NCBI RefSeq assembly: GCF_022539665.2
Contig: NC_081335.1
Coordinates: forward strand, 5,270,001-5,334,000
DNA length: 64,000 nt
Origin: Daphnia carinata
Taxonomy: Eukaryota; Arthropoda; Branchiopoda; Diplostraca; Daphniidae
Reading direction: 5' to 3'
Under the pieces are notes generated by a model. It was not told the DNA's origin. It searched no databases and saw only the letters and a list, made by a program, of their open reading frames with translations. Shown here in pieces: positions 10,943-22,430 of the stretch (position 1 is its first letter; each line of letters begins with the position of its first letter). A program made the position numbers and the translations under genes.

Positions 10943-11637
10943 AAATTTTTTCCAACAATGAAAACAGTGCACTTTCTCAGGAATATGGGAAAACAAGTGG
11001 CTAAATACATAAAAAATATATTTTCTGGCCCTATTTTCTTCAACTTCCTTTTTTCTTTAAAGTAGAATAGATTATATGAAATATCAAGGGGGAAAACTGG
11101 AAACTGAAAAGCTTTTGCTTACTTGATAAAGGTATCTATGCAAGTTGGAAAACAAAAGCTGGGTATGCCATGTTCCTTCAAGATATCCCTACGGAAACAG
11201 GCCTTATGGATCCGGTAATCGCAAACCTAAAATGATTGCAACCATCCTCTGTACCTGTGTTTTTACACAGTATACAGAGAACACATAGGAACTTTTCTTG
11301 AGTTTTTTCGACAGAGGCAGAAAATCTCCGACTTTCAATCTTGCTTGAAGCCACGATGAGCGTCGTGATACTTCCATAATGACCTGTCGGTCGTTTATTT
11401 GCATCTTTTTTCCTTTCGTCTTCGGACTGTAAAAAGGAAGAAATAATTATGCATAACTGGGGAAATCAACCATTAAGCTAACCAAGAGCTATAATCATAT
11501 CATGAAAAACATAATCTTTTATGAAAGTGGCATGTGGAGTGTTTGCTTCAAATGGGCCTGGTGTTGACAACGACTGAAAATGTCCGTTTCTTCCAAATTA
11601 TGTTTAAGAGATGTTTTTAAAATGAAAAATTTTACTT
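10943..11637. other. no gene recognised
   Basis: AT-rich non-coding sequence. A 66-codon frame at 11204-11404 (- strand) has no recognisable domain or splice context. Confidence 0.4.
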
Positions 11638-12377
11638 TCATTCCATGTATTGCCCCTCATCCGCGTCGTCGTCAAAGTCCTCATCCAGCTGTGGCGCATT
11701 GATTTTTGCAGGGATTCTGCTTTTTCTGCACTTTTTCCAGTTTGTTGCTGGCTCCGCTCTTCCACCTCCGCTAATTGTTTTTTGACTTTCCCTGCCGTGA
11801 GAATATATAATGGCGGATCGCGCTTTCGTGAAGGTTTTGGGATCTTGGGAAGGAAGCCGAAATCCAGTTTTGAGGGATATCTCGATGTCGACACTGCTGG
11901 AAACTCGTAATGCAAAAATTCATTTTAAATGTGAAGGAAATGGGTAGGCCTATATTCTTTTCCCTTACCTCTGATTTCTCAATTCTCAATTCAAAATATT
12001 TTAAAATAAGGTTTTTCCATAATTCGTACTTGACCCTTTCCATATAGTTCAACTGGTCTACCATTCAGAGATTTAGCCCTGTTCGTCAGATCCCAGAAAT
12101 TGAATGGTCTTCAGTTAATGGCACCGAAGCAAGAGGCTATAGTTCACTACTGGATGCTTCTTTAGACTAAAGAGGAATTCGATCGGCAGAAAAAAGTGTC
12201 AAAAAAAACCTAGTAACAACGTATACTTACAGAATCAGGAAATTTCTCAGAATAAAGATCCGATAGCGAAGACGAACTTTCTTGGGTAGGAGGATCTTCA
12301 CTGCAGTCCAACGAAAAAATAGGGACACTATCGATATTAGGGACCATGTTATCGCTATCTCTCTCTACATTCGTCAT
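11638..12377 (-). CDS. unrecognised three-exon gene, acidic C-terminus
   Basis: Exon 1 (12231-12377) begins at ATG 12377, encodes 49 residues rich in Asp/Ser (ends LYSEKFPDS) and stops at a GTAAGT donor. A likely exon 2 (11969-12052) encodes a charged helix-like stretch (MERVKYELWKNLILKYFEL) between a CAG acceptor and a GTAAGG donor. Exon 3 starts at 11903 after a 65-bp intron (FGFLPKIPKPSRKRDPP, KKQLAEVEERSQQQ). All junctions are phase 0. Near 11720 the frame appears to slip by one base: the other frame gives an acidic tail (DEDFDDDADEG) ending at 11638, while the unshifted frame runs on to 11604. No family is recognised. It lies alone in the spacer between the inverted kinase arms. Confidence 0.55.
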
Positions 12378-13079
12378 CTTTTGACAGAATTGAGAATATC
12401 TGTTGACTAGAATAAGGAATCCATATGGCTAAAAAAGTGAACTAAAATACATAATTATTGAATTATGCTCGCTATAAAAGTTTGAACCAACGACTCGATT
12501 TTGCACGCCAATGCTTTATGACTGTGCTTTTAACATGTTATAATTGTTTGTATACAACTTATTCACATCTATATATCTGGCCTACTGGTCACTTAATCAG
12601 AGAGGTGTATAATACAATTTTTTAAATCATTTTTTTTTGTTTAGGGTGAGTTTCCATCGAAAGTTACCACGCTTGAATATTAATTTTGTAGTATTTTCCT
12701 TCGGTGTGTTGAGCTATTCGATTCAGAATGAAAAACAGAATGGAATGAATCAATTAGTTTTGAAAAATATGGCTGTGGAGAATCAGAATAAATTTCCAAT
12801 GAATAAGGGTTTTTGTCCAAAATTAGCAGATCGGCTTTACACACATTATTCACGAGAAAGACTGTTTGCCCAAACGCTGTCCCAATTCGCTCTTTTACCC
12901 TACATTCTGTTTCTACCCGTGTCAACGTGCCGCAAGCGACACTGGATTTGGACTAAATGAAATAGGAGGATCCACATACTCAATTAATTTTCAAATGAAA
13001 TAGTTGAGTTGTTACCATTTTAACACATATTAAGTTCTTTGATGACATAAGGTAACCTGATTTTTTTTCAAATTAAATC

Positions 13080-13946
13080 ATAGACTCAATTACAGCAAGA
13101 ACTCTTCCGTTTGCGTCATCTGCCGCGATTTCTTTTTAAACATTTTAAATACGTAATTTTAAGAAGAAGAGAGAATCTTTTTAATTTCAATGACGTAAAG
13201 AAATAATTACCGTAAGGATTTGCCTTTCTTGTACATGACGAATTCCACCGGTTTGTTTTGAACAATATTACCTTAAACAAATTTTGATTTCTTCCAAATG
13301 GATGTACGCTAGGCGTCAGAAAATAGAAAAATACACAACCGTATGAAAACGTTTCACTTTGATTGTTCCATCTGGGAGATCATCAGATCTCTCTTCAGTG
13401 TTATTTAACAAATCAAGCCTCTCAGAGGCAATCCACAGCTCAGTTCCGATTTTACTTTGAGAAAAAATATCGTGCGTTTTTAGCACGGTAAATTAGAGAC
13501 TTTCATTTGAATGGGTGTCGTCATTGAAATGAGGATGTTTTCCGGTTTATATCGCGATGCACCAAATCTCTGGAATGGATGTAATGCAATCCGTTGGCGA
13601 TGTGGCAGAGGACCAAGTCGTCTGGTGGCAATTCCTGCCTGTTGTATTTATTTTAGCAATAATCTAACAAAGTCCCTGCATACAATTTCAAAACCAGTTG
13701 CCTGTCAACTTATGCAAAGTTGTTCACTTAAACTAAATCTTGAAATAAAGTTAGATTGCCATTTTACGTGAATCTACCTGCGACCGAATCAGCGACGTCC
13801 AAGAGTTTCACTACGTTTAAGGTGATCTAATTCTATATGTGTGCTCATTTATCTTTGCATAAATTCAAATTTGTGCTGTTGTCGTCATCAGTTGTTTGAC
13901 TGCAACAGGATAGCCATTAAATTTTCCTTCGTACACGTGTCCAAAA
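13080..13946 (-). pseudogene. IRE1-like kinase domain, disabled (right arm, C-terminal part)
   Basis: Read on the - strand, pieces of the kinase N-lobe (EGKFNG, AVKQ, HVNVVKLLD-like), the degraded catalytic loop (RRDI), then GTELWIASERLDLLNN (activation-segment/APE region), EERSDDLP and a VKRFHTVVYF-like helix are found in several frames. An HPFG-like motif follows at about 13310. Stops and frameshifts are frequent. The kinase N-terminus is separated from this part by the Copia remnant at 13947-15739. Confidence 0.7.
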
Positions 13947-14423
13947 TGTCGAAAAAAAGAAAAATTCGAACAGGCAAGCAGGTCAACTTCAATAATGCCT
14001 TCTACGTCACGTTATAAGTGATAAAAAAAACTAATTATAACACTAGATGACTTTAGGTCCAACTCACTTTTTGTATGTTAAACAAGGAAAAAAAGAACTG
14101 TCTGAGTTTCTCACAAGTCACTCGCGTCACACCTTGTGTGGTATCAACAAGAGAAATGCCGGTTCACAGTACTGTTTGTGTGTGACAATTTTAGAGATTT
14201 GCATAGCAGCTCTCACACAGACTTGTGTGGCATCACATAACTGTGGGATACGTTGTCAGTTCTACACAGCAATCTGAGTTGGCTTGTGTGCATCAATCAG
14301 TTTACTTGATTGGGATTCTAATTTACCTCACTTGGTTTCTTCTCCTATCCACTAACAACTGCAATGAGCTTATGCTTTTCCAAAAACATCCAAATACCAT
14401 ACTTCCATGACGGAAAATTAGTA

Positions 14424-15376
14424 GGGGAGACCGGACCCATATTGGACACCGTTCCATGTTGGACAGTGCAATTAAAAATAGTAAATAGTAATAATAAAAA
14501 TATAATATTTATACTTTTTGTTTAAAACAGGTTTTTTTAAATAGTGTAAAAGTTTGAGTATCGTGTCTTAATTATTTACTGAGTTATTTAATAAACAAAA
14601 AAATGAGAAAAAGTTTGTATTTTTTTTGGTTCCTTATTGGTGATTTTTTCCTAAGTTTTATCTTACAATTATTTGTTTATAAATAATGCAGTAAGTAGAG
14701 CAGAGATTAACTAATAATATTTGAAAGTAAAAATAATTTTAGTGATACAACTTTAAACATATCAGTTTTCCTGCGAAAGCTATTTTTTGGGGCCAAGTTG
14801 TACAGACGGCATGGGTGATATTGGACACGAAATAGGCGTGCAATGGAGGAGTTAAGTCAAAGCGTGAAAGTTTGAAATGTTTCAATTTAACGGAACATGT
14901 AGAATATAGCTAAAGTTTATTCATATTTTTAATCTAAATAAAAAAAAAATTATCGAAATGTGTTGGCTCCGCCTCCTCCTATGTCTTCCCTATCAGTAAA
15001 ATAAAAATATTGCAGGTATAACAAAAGTCTTTTATTTCATGTAACATCTTATTAAGACTGCATTTAAATTGTTCCCTAATTTAATACCAATAAGCTACAA
15101 TAAAAGTAAAATTTTAAAACAACTCATTCTACCTATTTTGATCCCGTCCAAAGTGGTACAGGTGTCAGTCCAAAGTCACCCCGGTTCGGTCTAAACTCAC
15201 CGCAAAATATAAATCGTAATAAATACTAAAAAAATTACATTACATTCCTGAAAAAATTTGAGGGGGTGGAGGAAAAGTAGTAAATTCATTTTTAACAAAT
15301 TTTGCGAATTTTGCATAAGTGGGATAGTAAATATTGGGGTAAAACCGAAACTGTCCAAGATGGGTCCGGTCTCCCC
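14424..15376. mobile_element. TA-flanked non-autonomous DNA transposon, copy 1
   Basis: Perfect 17-bp terminal inverted repeats (GGGGAGACCGGACCCAT) at 14424-14440 and 15360-15376 are flanked by TA on each side (14422-14423, 15377-15378). Removing the element and one TA rejoins the Copia gag codons for FDG-TNF exactly in frame. GC-poor interior with no transposase. A diverged second copy lies at 59519-61155. The TA duplication suggests mobilisation by a Tc1/mariner-superfamily transposase; the family itself is not recognised. Confidence 0.9.
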
Positions 15377-15481
15377 TACCGTCGAACTTTGCTATATGGC
15401 TTACTTCCTTGATGTTTGAGTTCGCCATGATTCTAAGAAAAAGAAAGTTAACAGTTTAAGCGTAGACCTGGGCCCATAACC

Positions 15482-15739
15482 TGTTGAAGATATTTATCTT
15501 ATTCTATTGAATAGTCTTACAGAGTTTGCAGTGGTGGTAGAATTTATTAGATGACAAGTTAACAGAGCACCAACAGGATGTACATAACCCATGATATCGA
15601 AAAAGGCAAGAGAGAAGATACAACGTGATTTCAACCTGACATTCCATACACGCACACACGGTCAACCACTGTTTATCCGAATCCTCAAAGTCACTGCAGA
15701 ACATGGTTTCGGCAACCACTTGTTTGTTTATCGCCAACA
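15482..15739 (-). repeat. LTR of the Copia remnant
   Basis: TG...CA ends, bounded outward by CAAAA and inward by the primer-binding motif GGTTATGGGCCCAG. Confidence 0.75.
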
Positions 15740-16125
15740 CAAAATAGTCTTTACCAAGTAGTTTGTTGGTGTTGGCTTGGGACGGCAAATCCAATGAATT
15801 AATTTGCAAAAATGAATATTTTGCCCATATAGGAAAGAGAAATTCTTTACTTGCGTGAAAGTGCTTCTTTCAGTTTCTCATTTGCTACTTGCAACCTACT
15901 GGATCCTTTCGTTGGGGAATAATCATAGTTTTTATGGACTGGTGGGCAAAGTGATTTTTACTTAATTCTTTATGAACAAGAAAACCCAGTTTAGAGTAAG
16001 AAGTCATGTGAATATATGCAAACTACTTTCTTAATGGACTGGGTTCTATTGAAAGTTGTTTACTTTAAGAAAATTTTGAAATAAACTAAGATTGCCATTT
16101 TACGTGAGTTTATTAATTAGAAGTG
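15740..16125 (-). pseudogene. kinase pseudogene, 5' exon and intron of right arm
   Basis: The - strand reads PSQANTNKLLGKDYF up to the Copia insertion, the counterpart of SQVNTNELLGREHF in the left arm, preceded by the matching intron sequence. At about 16050 homology jumps to another copy of the segment found at 7375-7430, so the duplication boundary is here. Confidence 0.65.
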
Positions 16126-16157
16126 AGACATTTTCACTAACTCAAGAGGAACCTACC

Positions 16158-16340
16158 TTTAAGTTTTCGGTCAAAGTCATGGCGTGAATCGAAATCTAGA
16201 CTCCCAATTCGCAGTCGTAAGACACAACAATATGCGATCCAACCAACGCCCTGATACAGAAGACCCGATAGGTCGATAGTCACAAATAACGTCAAAATAA
16301 ACATATTCACTTGTAAACTAATTACACTTCGTTGTACCAT
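16158..16340 (-). CDS. possible first exon, unknown product
   Basis: An ATG at 16340 opens about 61 codons with a hydrophobic stretch (MFILTLFVTIDLSGLLY) and ends at a GTAGGT donor-like site. It could be a signal-peptide exon of a gene whose remaining exons were lost. No downstream exon was identified, so this is weak. Confidence 0.25.
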
Positions 16341-16410
16341 CCTTAACTTTTCTTATTTCCCTATCTCAAATTAATAAAAACAGTGAAAATAACGTTAAAT
16401 ATAATAAATA

Positions 16411-16961
16411 ATGTTAAATATAATGGAGGAAAAACGAAGCGTATTGCGTTCTTGGAACAACGCTACGACCCTACACGGCAATAAATATATCTCTCAAGAC
16501 AACATCGGATCCTTGGTAAAACAATTGAATGCCACGTTGAGAGGCTTAATACCAAACTCGAAACTTTTGAAAAGAAGGAAGAAGCTGCAAATTACCAGTG
16601 GAAAGCTTGGCTATATAAGTCAAGGCACATTTACCGTTCATCCAACACTCACAACACAACAACGCCACTAACCGTCTGCAGCAGGAGAGAGCAGTTGCCG
16701 AAAGAGAACAAGAAACAAAACAACAAGAACAAGATGGCCGATAACAAATCCCGCCGCCCGTGGTTGCCCGCCGCTAAACGGGTCTGCTGTGGCCACTACG
16801 ATGCCAGCGAAGTCACCCCACATGCGCCGAATAGCACCGCTGCTACAAAAGAGTGCCCGCGCACGCTAGACCCGCAACAGAGACCAACGGCGACACCACG
16901 CCCAACGTCAACTTCGAAGGAAGCAGGAATTCAAATACCCCAACAAGCGAAACATTTATAA
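16411..16961 (+). pseudogene. gag-like or coiled-coil coding remnant, unassigned
   Basis: Different frames across this stretch read as charged, protein-like sequence (LNTKLETFEKKEEAANYQWK; RLQQERAVAEREQETKQQEQ), followed by a Pro/Thr-rich part to 16961. The base composition is less AT-rich than the flanks. The pattern fits a retroelement gag or leader, but no domain is recognised, and the orientation is opposite to the neighbouring BEL/Pao pol. Confidence 0.35.
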
Positions 16962-17950
16962 CTACCCGCTATCAGTAGATGGCGATAATCAGATCCTACA
17001 CGCATCATTTTCCACCGACAATTCGTAATGAGCTAGACCTATGCAACAAAAAAAAACCCAAACCCTTGACCTTTATAACAGGCAAGAAATGAAGCCTTTT
17101 CCGAATTGTCGCGTCTTATTCGCAACAAGCCTTTCCCCACATGAATACATCACCTGCCGTAGCTTCAGCCTTGAATTATTTTCCCTCAACTAAATTTTTT
17201 TCCTCCTCTTTTTTCCCCTTTTGTTCCTCGTTCGTAAAAACTAGCCTCAGTACATATGCATCTATAGCCTTGCTACTATTTCACCAAGAGGCAAGTAATG
17301 CTTTTTATTAATAACCTTCCACGTCAGGGACAAACTTCCTTTGTCTCCTGCTAAGCGAGCTATCTCCCAACTCCCACTCATATATTATGTGCCACACCAG
17401 TAGAAGAACGGGAGGGAAAAACGACCCGAGAGCGAACGTGATAAACCCAACTTCACGAAGGCGATACGCAGATACGGGTTGGAATAAGTAATAAAAGACA
17501 ATCGAACTGTCGGGAATTATTCAAAGTCCGAACAGGTTTATTTAAGCCAAACTTAAGTATTAAAACATCAAGATGAAAGAGTAAGGTTCACTACACAATA
17601 CTACTAGCAAAAGTAAGAGGAATGCCTTGAAGCAACTACTTTACTCGGTTGCAAGTTCTTGTCTGATCTTTCTCAGTTACTGGGTTCATGATGGAACTTC
17701 GCATATTCCAAAGTGGCGTGTTCGGGAGGTGCTTGCAGGCCTCACACATGCAGCCAATCAGAGGACGCGTCCACGTGGCGCGATGCCGGTGACGTATCAA
17801 CTGCGTGGCTCAGTTAGCAGGTGTTCATTTGGGTCAGCCGAGCTGCTTACATGGTGTTGCAACTTCCATGTCTAGATTTGAATGTTACTAAGGAAGCAAA
17901 ACAGAAGAAATTAATGAAGGTATATTTTCAGCTCCGTTATATAATGATCG
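16962..17950. other. no gene recognised; probable 3' part of BEL/Pao element
   Basis: No coding sequence is supported. This is where the 3' LTR of the BEL/Pao element on the - strand would be expected, but I could not match it to a second copy. Confidence 0.35.
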
Positions 17951-19400
17951 CGCGATTGGTCAGGTTCGCCTTAGGGGTCTTGACCATTACCGATCGAAAT
18001 AACCCATCTCTGCTGATCCGACTGTCTACGTAAGACGTCTGGTGTTATCTTCATGGTTCACGACAATTTCTCCTACTCGGACGTGCGACCATGCCCTCCT
18101 TGCAGTGAAATCTGCCTATTTGGAACAGATAGTCGTTGACGAATCGCCCGCAAGTGTCGTTGACATACTCCCTGCGCAGACGGTCCGTTTCAGTCGCGCG
18201 TTTCTTGGATCGGTAATCATTAGATTATTTGCTTACGAAGACGGAGTACAATTTGATCGTCCGTTTTTGAGGAATTGATTTGGAGTGATGGGGAGTGGGC
18301 CGTCGCCACATAAGTAAGTGGTATTGCGTTTACTACGCCTTCGGTCTATATCAGACTTACCTCTAATTCGTCGAATTCCAGACACGCGCGGCCGTTAGAT
18401 CGCCGAAGTAGGGCTTTTATTGTTCTCACCATACGTTCCCAAACGCGCAAACCCCCATCATGGGGCTAGGCTGCCGGAAAAATTCATTCGATTTTGCGCA
18501 TGGCCAGAAGGTCGTGGATCGCTGGATCGGATCTCAGAACCTTCAGATGGTTGGAAAAATACCAAATGTCTGTGTGGTGTCCGAATACATGACAGACCTG
18601 GTGGAGAATCTTCGAAATGCTAGGAGAGAGATGCGTGCTGACATAGATAGTGTTTACTAGATTCACTTGAACTAATTTGTCTAGTCACCGCGCAGGCATA
18701 ACCTTTCGGTTGTTTGATAGTGCCCTTTTTCTTTTTACTTGATTTGTCCGATTGGAGATTTTTTTTAGCTTCCTTCGTTTGTTCCATGGTTGAGGATCTG
18801 CAGGAATCTTCATACTTGGATCTTCGGGCCCTGCGAAATCCACACCCGTGATTTCGAAGGCTTCCACTTATTTCAAGCGATTAACTGGTAGGGGTGCAGC
18901 TACTTCTGTAAATGGAGGGGAAGATAGGCGCTAGCACTCGACGCAGGCATGCCAAACTGACTTGGTCTGTTGGCGTACTTTAATTATCCAAAGCGTTCCC
19001 CTAGACCAGAAAGGGTGGTTTTTACTCCGGCGTGTTTCAGTGAGAATTGTCTGCCTTGGATGATTAAGTTTACGACTGGGTGGTGAGCGGGCAGAACAGC
19101 ATAGCAGAATAGCAGGCTCAATGTCCCTGTCTCTCGGCGCCACCTCGACCCTTCCTGCCACTCTGATCAATTTGTCTCTTTCATCCCACACGGGTTGGAC
19201 TTTGGCAATTTTTTTCCTTGTGGTGTGGTTGCCCCCCTTCTTGTAGGTCTTGAAACGCTTTTGGAAATGCTTGTTTTTAGAGCTTCTTATAAATAGGTGT
19301 TTTCGCCTTTGTCATTTCCTCTACGGTTAAATGGTCTACCATAACTTTTTTTTCGTTTCCTATCTTGATTGGAGTTTTATTTGTGTTCTGGTGGTGGGCC
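17950..19400 (-). pseudogene. BEL/Pao integrase
   Basis: Pieces in several frames: the zinc-binding and linker region (18931-19191), FEITGVDFAGP (near 18850, containing the first catalytic Asp), the PHDGGLRVWERMVRTIKALL segment at about 18350-18480 that contains the family's G-WER motif, and ELEVSL..TEGVVNAIPLTYV downstream. A basic C-terminal domain follows toward 17950. Not translatable as one frame. Confidence 0.75.
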
Positions 19401-19599
19401 GTTTTTAAAGATGAACATTATATCTTGGCGGTTCTACGTAGTAAACAATTCTACGAAGGCCAACGTTTTCGTCTTTTAGCCATGGTGGACAGTTCCACCA
19501 TATCTCGGAATGCACCAGCGGGTCCACTGCCGATCCCTGCGAGGGAAAGCTCGCAGGATTTTGTAGACCCGGCCGGTGCCGCCCCTACTTATTCCTGAC

Positions 19600-19960
19600 A
19601 GATGTTTAATTTCTTTTACTTGGTTTCTAACAAATGGTTTCATCTGTTAGGGTTCCCTCGGATCTATCCAAGTGCCGCTAGTGAGTCTGCCCAAAATATC
19701 GTTCGCCATACTTCTCGTGGATAAAGGTTTTTAGTTTTTCTCCCAGCCTTGCGACTAATAGCGTACTCAATAATTTCCATCTTGGCAACGTGACTTTCTT
19801 CTTTGGATGAGGTGCCACTTTCGTTTTACTGGCGGAATGTAGATACTGGTTTCGTTGTTTTTTGCTTGGAGCCTTGCATAAGCAGCGGCTCCGTAAGCTT
19901 CCTCAGACGCATCACCGAAGAGATGTATTTCCGCAGATTCGTATAGCCTATCCAACGAGG
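19600..19960 (-). pseudogene. BEL/Pao RNase H domain
   Basis: IHLFGDASEEAYGAAAYARL is the BEL/Pao RNase H start (the D-A-S-x-x-A-Y-G signature). RKSRVA/PRMEI-like pieces and WADSLAALGWI (second catalytic Asp) follow after a frameshift near 19800. Confidence 0.8.
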
Positions 19961-19989
19961 TATTTTTAATTTGGCAAAATCGTCCAACC

Positions 19990-21130
19990 AGTCATAGCAG
20001 ATATCCAGGTTTGTCGTATTTCAGATGGTACTTCGACATCTCAGTCGATTTCTGCTCCCCAAAGTTTTTGGTACTTTATTTTTAGCAGAAGCCTGGTGGG
20101 TGCTAAGAACCCAATGGTATCCAACACTCTTGCTATTTTTAAGATGTCTCTTTTGGCCACTAGGTACCCCGATTCCGTTGCGGCTTCAATGATTGGTGCG
20201 GGATCGAATTAGGAGGTGTCTGATTCGGTATCCCATCTAATACCTAGGATCTTTGGTTGACTTTCTTCCAGCTTCTGAGTGCAAAATTTTTACGATGGGA
20301 TTGATAAGCCTCTGTTCACTGAGAAATTTGTGAACTGTTGAATCATTATTCACCCAACTTCGCATGTTGAATTTCGCCTCCTGGAAGATGGAATTGGTTT
20401 CCTGAATCCCGGGTTTTGCTGTGGAGATGTTGTCATCGCCACCAAGGTAGTCGTCGACATAGATTTTCTACTTTAGCTGTTTTACTAGTGGAGTAAAGCG
20501 GTTCCATTCCATCCAGTTCCTTTTTGAGAGTAACTCGTAGCAAAAATGGACTAGACGTGAGTCCAAATGGAACTAATTTCATTTGTAAGCAATTAAGGGG
20601 GAGCCAACCGTTTCCGGCTCTGTTATTCAGAGGAATTTTCAGGAGTCTTCAGGATGCAGGGCGATGTTTAAAAAAGCATTTTCGATGTCTACTACTCACA
20701 CGATTCGATTTCAAAACGGCTAGCAGATCCGGATTCAGATTCAGTCCAGTATTTGGAACGTCCTTTAGGCTTGGACCATATTTGGATTTGGCCGCTCTGT
20801 TGTTCACCGGGCGAATCTTTGTTGTTGTTTTACCCTGTCGATTGACAGGATGGTGTGGCGGATAATTATGGAGTCCTTGATAATCTAAGTTGGTTTGACG
20901 GCATCGCAAACCGTCTAGGATGGTGAAATGTTTCAGCTTCCAAATCAGGCATGGATCAGAGTCAGTCTGCCGTTTTAACAATTTTCCTTTTTTTCATTTT
21001 AACTCTGAAGCTCTGGCTGAGGACTTCTTGCTTCTGAGAATTTCTTCCGTATTCCGTTCATCCGGGTAGAAAGACGAAGGTTCCTTGGTCTCCTTTCCGT
21101 TCGCCATTTTCCAAAAACTCAAACTTACCG
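19990..21130 (-). pseudogene. BEL/Pao reverse transcriptase
   Basis: FWKMANGKETKEPSSFYPDE (linker to RT) lies near 21100, and the stretch PHHPVNRQGKTTTKIRPVNN with SLKDVPNTGLNLNPDLLAVL matches the BEL/Pao RT N-terminus. LVPFGLTSSPFLL near 20570 is the conserved segment after the catalytic box. The YVDD box itself appears degraded (VENLCRRLPWW region). Confidence 0.78.
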
Positions 21131-22430
21131 ACACAACCAAACATTTTTTGACTCTATGTTATGGAAATGGAATGTTTAATGGGACTGGTTACCTCTTCAC
21201 TTTTTCCGTTTTTTACGCCATTGATTTTTATTGGTAATTTGAACATTTTCTTCTTACACGTCGCAGACTCTTAGCCATGGCAAAGTTTCCTTCCTTTTTT
21301 TTCTTTGCTTGAAAGCGATATCGAATCACAATGAATTCGTATATCAGTTTTGGTGCAAGGGTATCTCTATGTGCAGGGCAACATATTTTGTGGAGGGAGA
21401 GCAACGAAGAGCATATTATGTTCAAATATAGATGCTATAAATTTCATTAAAGGCAATAAGATAGTTAGCGTTAAACATAAACATAGTAAGCAAATGAAAA
21501 ATATTTTGAAGAATACCTCGACAAGTATTTCTTTGCGCTTAAGTTTACGTTGTTGCTTATTCTTCAGTCGTAACACTTGTAGCAAATGCCGCCTCTTTCC
21601 AAAATTCGTAAACAGCGCTGTGATCGTCGCGTCAAGTTCAAATCGATCTTGGCAACTTCAGGACGTCTTGAAAGATGGCTGCATGAAGCGAAATGGAATC
21701 CACGGCATATGGAAGGTGACTCGAAACGTCACCGCGAATTCGGTGATTTCATCCACATTTTGGATGAATTGCCATAGGAAATCCGGTGGTGACCAATACC
21801 CCCAAAACACTACAAAAAAATTCCATTACCAACTATTGTAATAGACTTCGTAATAATTGCAGCATTGTCCACAGCATCAGGCAACCATCAGAAAACCAAG
21901 GCCATGATGGTAGAAGCTTAGCTTCTGTTGGATCAAACATGAGGTTGGTAACAGACTCAGTGATATCTACAGGTTCGTCTATTGCTTCATGATAAACGCT
22001 TACACCTCCTGCTTCTGTTTGCATAGCGTTCATTTCAGGATCATCAGGAGTGTTAGTCAACTCTGCTACGTCAGATGTCCTTGTAATACCTAATGCACTA
22101 TTTCTATTTGGACTCTTTCTAGTGGGCTTTGCTTCTTTTACATGACAAGCCTAGAATAGTGAGTTTTAGTTAAACTATTGAAAAGAAGAATTCTATTCTT
22201 CTCTACTATTCTTCTGGAATTTTTTCATTGCTGCTCTTGTATCCAATTGTGCATCCAGCAACGAAGCACTTAACCATGTTGCCGACGACTTCAAAAGAAC
22301 GAAAACGCTGGCAAACATTTTTGGTTGTTTAAAGTTATGATTAAAAATAGTACTTTTTGACAAAAAGCCCATTATGAGGAGTACGAAATACTCAAAGACA
22401 CGGGGAGGCTAACAGGTGGCGGCTAGTAGC
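21130..22430. other. insertion between BEL/Pao protease and RT
   Basis: About 1.3 kb not assignable to BEL/Pao. It includes a TTCTAG acceptor at 22151-22156 (- strand) leading into a 106-codon frame (21833-22150) that is Thr/Asp/Pro-rich (ITRTSDVAELTNTPDDPEM), plausible as the C-terminal exon of a gene, possibly the Tigger-type transposase whose DDE part lies at 23.3 kb. The link is conjecture. Other open frames here lack recognisable content. Confidence 0.35.

Larger units (their letters stand above)
13947..15739 (-). mobile_element. degenerate Copia remnant inserted in kinase pseudogene
   Basis: The kinase exon is interrupted with an exact CAAAA duplication on both sides (13942-13946 and 15740-15744). 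A 258-bp LTR (15482-15739) with TGTTG...CAACA ends is followed on the - strand by the tRNA-iMet-type primer site and, at 15428, a gag start (MANSNIKEVSHIAKFDG). The gag reading resumes at 14421 (TNFPSWKYGIW...) after removal of the 953-bp insertion. A donor-like GTAAAT sits exactly where the first Copia has its intron donor. The opposite LTR is not recognisable; most of gag and all of pol are deleted. Confidence 0.85.
12420..16050 (-). repeat. right arm of inverted kinase duplication
   Basis: Reverse complement of the left arm in collinear order: 16050-15750 matches 6888-7190, 13946-13490 matches 7200-7640, 13320-13080 matches 8745-8960, and 12950-12790 matches 8990-9130. The 12420-12900 part also matches the window start. 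This arm retains the C-lobe missing from the left arm. Confidence 0.75.

Noticed and set aside
21350-21841. 163-codon + strand ORF as a gene
   Set aside because: No recognisable domain, no splice context and location inside a decayed retroelement; likely chance.
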